Part shown: one piece after another, positions 62,324-64,000 of the stretch | Position numbering within the stretch: the stretch's first letter is position 1 | How the letters are laid out: each line of letters starts with the position of its first letter | Assembly (NCBI RefSeq): GCF_003149515.1 | Contig: NZ_CP029145.1 | Location: 2,170,001 to 2,234,000 of the forward strand | Source: Hymenobacter nivis | Lineage (GTDB): Bacteria > Bacteroidota > Bacteroidia > Cytophagales > Hymenobacteraceae | Reading direction: 5' to 3' | Length of the DNA stretch: 64,000 nt | The notes under the pieces: model-generated | Told to the model about the DNA's origin: nothing | The model's database searches: none | The model's input: the letters and a program-made list of their open reading frames with translations, nothing else | Translations under genes and position numbers: made by a program

Positions 62324-63166
62324 TTATTCGGCTACCGGGCGCAGGCCCACCAGGGCCAGCGGGCCGGCTACCAGGGCCCCCAGCAATAGGCCGCCGAGGT
62401 GGGCGGCGTTGTCGACATTGCCCGACAAGCCGGCAATTAAGTTACTAAGCACCAGGTATAAGACTAGCCCCAGCATGGCCCGCCGGTCGAACTTATCGAG
62501 CACGATTTTTTTGCTGATCAGCAAAATTAACAGCAGCCCGTAGAGCCCGAAGATGGCCCCGCTAGCCCCCACCGAGTTAATGCCGCTGCTGTGGTACCAG
62601 AGCGTGGCCAGGCTGCCGGCCACGCCGCTAGCCAGGTACACGGCCAGCAGGCGGGCCGCGCCCACCCGCGCCTCCAGCAGTACGCCCAGCAGCCACAAGC
62701 TGAGGGCGTTGAGCAGCAAGTGGGTTGCGCCACCATGCACAAATACGCTGGTGAGCAGCCGCCAGGGCTGGGCGGGCGTGAGGCTGCTCACGTTGGAGCC
62801 CCAGCGGACCAGGTCGTGGCCGGTGGGGTCGGTGGCCGATACGCCGCTGGCCGTCATGGCCACCCACACCAGCAGGTTGAGCGCCAGCAGCAGCGGCGTG
62901 GCCCAGAAACGGCGCGAGGGCAGCAGCCCCCGCAGCGCGGGGCCCCAGCCGGCGGGCGCCGGCGGGGCGGCCGGGGCCCCGGCGGGCGCGGCGGGCGCTG
63001 GCACCAGGGCCCGGCGCTGGAGCTCGGCCACGGCGGCGGCGCCCACGGCGGGCGGGTAGCGGGCGGCGTGCTGGGCCAGGTAAAACAGCTCGGCGTCGGG
63101 CCGCTCGGCGAAGTGGGCCAGGGCGCGGGCAGTGCCGGCGTCGGGTGCGGCGGGGGCGTCTTCCAT
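62324..63166 (-). CDS. Rhomboid-family intramembrane serine protease
   Basis: 280 residues. The C-terminal two thirds form the rhomboid core: WRLLTSVFVHGGATHLLLNA near 138-157, GASGAIFGLYG near 202-212 with the catalytic Ser, and NAAHLGGLLLGALVAGP near 255-271 with the catalytic His. The N-terminal about 50 residues are soluble and contain RPDAELFYLAQHAARYPPAV, then ELQRR, a motif also present in the adjacent upstream gene. A Pro/Ala-rich linker joins the two parts. Confidence 0.88.
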   Translation of the reverse strand: MEDAPAAPDAGTARALAHFAERPDAELFYLAQHAARYPPAVGAAAVAELQRRALVPAPAAPAGAPAAPPAPAGWGPALRGLLPSRRFWATPLLLALNLLVWVAMTASGVSATDPTGHDLVRWGSNVSSLTPAQPWRLLTSVFVHGGATHLLLNALSLWLLGVLLEARVGAARLLAVYLASGVAGSLATLWYHSSGINSVGASGAIFGLYGLLLILLISKKIVLDKFDRRAMLGLVLYLVLSNLIAGLSGNVDNAAHLGGLLLGALVAGPLALVGLRPVAE

Positions 63167-63177
63167 CGGGCCAGCGG

Positions 63178-64000
63178 CTACATTTTGAGCGTGATACGCT
63201 TGTAGGGCTGGCCCGATACCGGCGACACCGGCACGAGGCCCCCTACCGCGTCCTGCACGTCGGCGGTGCGGCCCACCAGCTCCTGGTCGGTGCGGAAGCG
63301 GCCTTCGGGCAGCAGGGCGGGCAGAGCGGTGAGGATGTGCTGCTGGCCGCCGGCGGCGTCCTTCATGCGCCTAACCTGGGCTTGCAGCGTGGGGCCGAAG
63401 CGGAAGCCGTACATGGTGGCGCGGTTCCAGGCCTGCCAGGTTTCGCGCACCAGCCGGGCTTGCTCGGCAAATTCGGGCCCTGCTTTACCGGTTTCGGCCA
63501 GGCCAGTGAGGTACTCGGTTTGGGTTTCGGCGGTCCAGAAGCGCTTAGCCAGCTCGCGGAACTGGCGCATTTGCTGGGCATCGGCCTGCTCGGCGGCGGG
63601 CACCGGCCGTAGCTGCTGGGCAATGGCGCGGGCCACGGCCCCGTCGTAGTTGGGAATAACGTGGGTGGGGGCCTCCACGAGCTGGGGCGGGGGAAGGCGC
63701 CGCTTGGCTTCGAGGCGGGCCTGGGCGGCGGCGGCATCGGCGGCGCTGTTTTGCTTCAGCCAGTAGGTGCTGCCACCCAGCACCAGCAAGCCCAGGCTCA
63801 GGGCCACGGGCTTAAGCCAGGTGCGGGGCGCGTCGTCAGCGGCAGCGGCGGGGGGCGTAGCCCCCCCGTACTCGGCCGGCGCGGGGGCCCCGGGCAGCGC
63901 CACGCCACGGCGGCGCAGCTCCGAAGTAGCGCTGGCCACCAGCTCGGGGGCGTACTGGCCGGGGTTCTGGACGAAAAACAGCAGTTCGGCGTCGGTTTTT
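63178..64000 (-). CDS. Membrane protein sharing the rhomboid's N-terminal motif, partial
   Basis: The frame is open to the right edge, so the start is outside. The visible N-terminal part reads TDAELLFFVQNPGQYAPELV, then ELRRRG, matching the rhomboid's N-terminal motif. One transmembrane segment follows (KPVALSLGLLVLGGSTYWLK) and then an Ala/Glu-rich region predicted helical. It ends 11 bases before the rhomboid ATG, so the two are one operon. Function unknown. Confidence 0.7.
   Translation of the reverse strand, partial: KTDAELLFFVQNPGQYAPELVASATSELRRRGVALPGAPAPAEYGGATPPAAAADDAPRTWLKPVALSLGLLVLGGSTYWLKQNSAADAAAAQARLEAKRRLPPPQLVEAPTHVIPNYDGAVARAIAQQLRPVPAAEQADAQQMRQFRELAKRFWTAETQTEYLTGLAETGKAGPEFAEQARLVRETWQAWNRATMYGFRFGPTLQAQVRRMKDAAGGQQHILTALPALLPEGRFRTDQELVGRTADVQDAVGGLVPVSPVSGQPYKRITLKM

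Noticed and set aside
1..64000. CRISPR arrays, tRNA or rRNA genes
   Set aside because: No regularly spaced repeats and no recognisable tRNA or rRNA sequence seen on either strand.

Overview
The window reads as a high-GC member of the Bacteroidota, most likely Hymenobacter or a close relative (Cytophagales). This is inferred from gene content, from the near absence of Shine-Dalgarno sequences, and from several TAnnTTTG -7 promoter boxes. No rRNA, tRNA or CRISPR array was seen.

Layout. (1) 1-2055: a dabB-dabA inorganic-carbon uptake pair on the minus strand, with dabA running off the left edge. (2) 2246-7302: a pile of nested, mostly dead insertion sequences. It holds two IS701-like copies, two IS1-like remnants, and an ISAs1 remnant split by an IS481 element. 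(3) 7451-18494: a plus-strand B12 operon behind a cobalamin riboswitch. Its order is a [2Fe-2S] ferredoxin, an SDR protein, cobA, cbiX, cobI, a cobJ-cobH fusion, cobL (frameshifted at a C8 run), a cbiG-cobM fusion, cobK, cbiD and a nickel/cobalt permease. (4) 18522-25020: convergent chlI-chlD fusion and cobN, the metal chelatase. (5) 25281-32164: a second permease, a second cobalamin riboswitch, a truncated TonB-receptor N-terminus, bluB, cobQ, cobD, cbiB, and convergent cobB. (6) 32244-38236: a scar of truncated genes, pseudogenes and nested ISs (IS630 inside IS481, an IS5 remnant, an IS3 element). (7) 38400-60453: ordinary chromosomal genes, including a SlyD-like PPIase, an AcpH-like phosphodiesterase, a CrtA-like protein, a flavoprotein disulfide reductase, a peroxiredoxin, topoisomerase IB, an acyltransferase, an APP1-type phosphatase, an amidohydrolase, penicillin acylase, an APC permease and SemiSWEET. 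Palindromic repeats are scattered among them. (8) 60492-62100: an antiporter stub cut off at IS701-like and IS4 remnants. (9) 62324-64000: a rhomboid protease and a partial neighbour sharing its N-terminal motif.

How the genes work together. The B12 block covers uroporphyrinogen III to adenosylcobinamide phosphate plus DMB synthesis. Ring contraction is of the oxygen-independent CbiG/CbiD type with early cobalt insertion by CbiX. A late-insertion-type chelatase (CobN plus ChlID) and the oxygen-dependent DMB synthase BluB are also present. The nucleotide-loop genes (cobU/cobP, cobS, cobT) and the adenosyltransferase were not found here. Two riboswitches and two permeases imply coordinated control of B12 synthesis and metal uptake.
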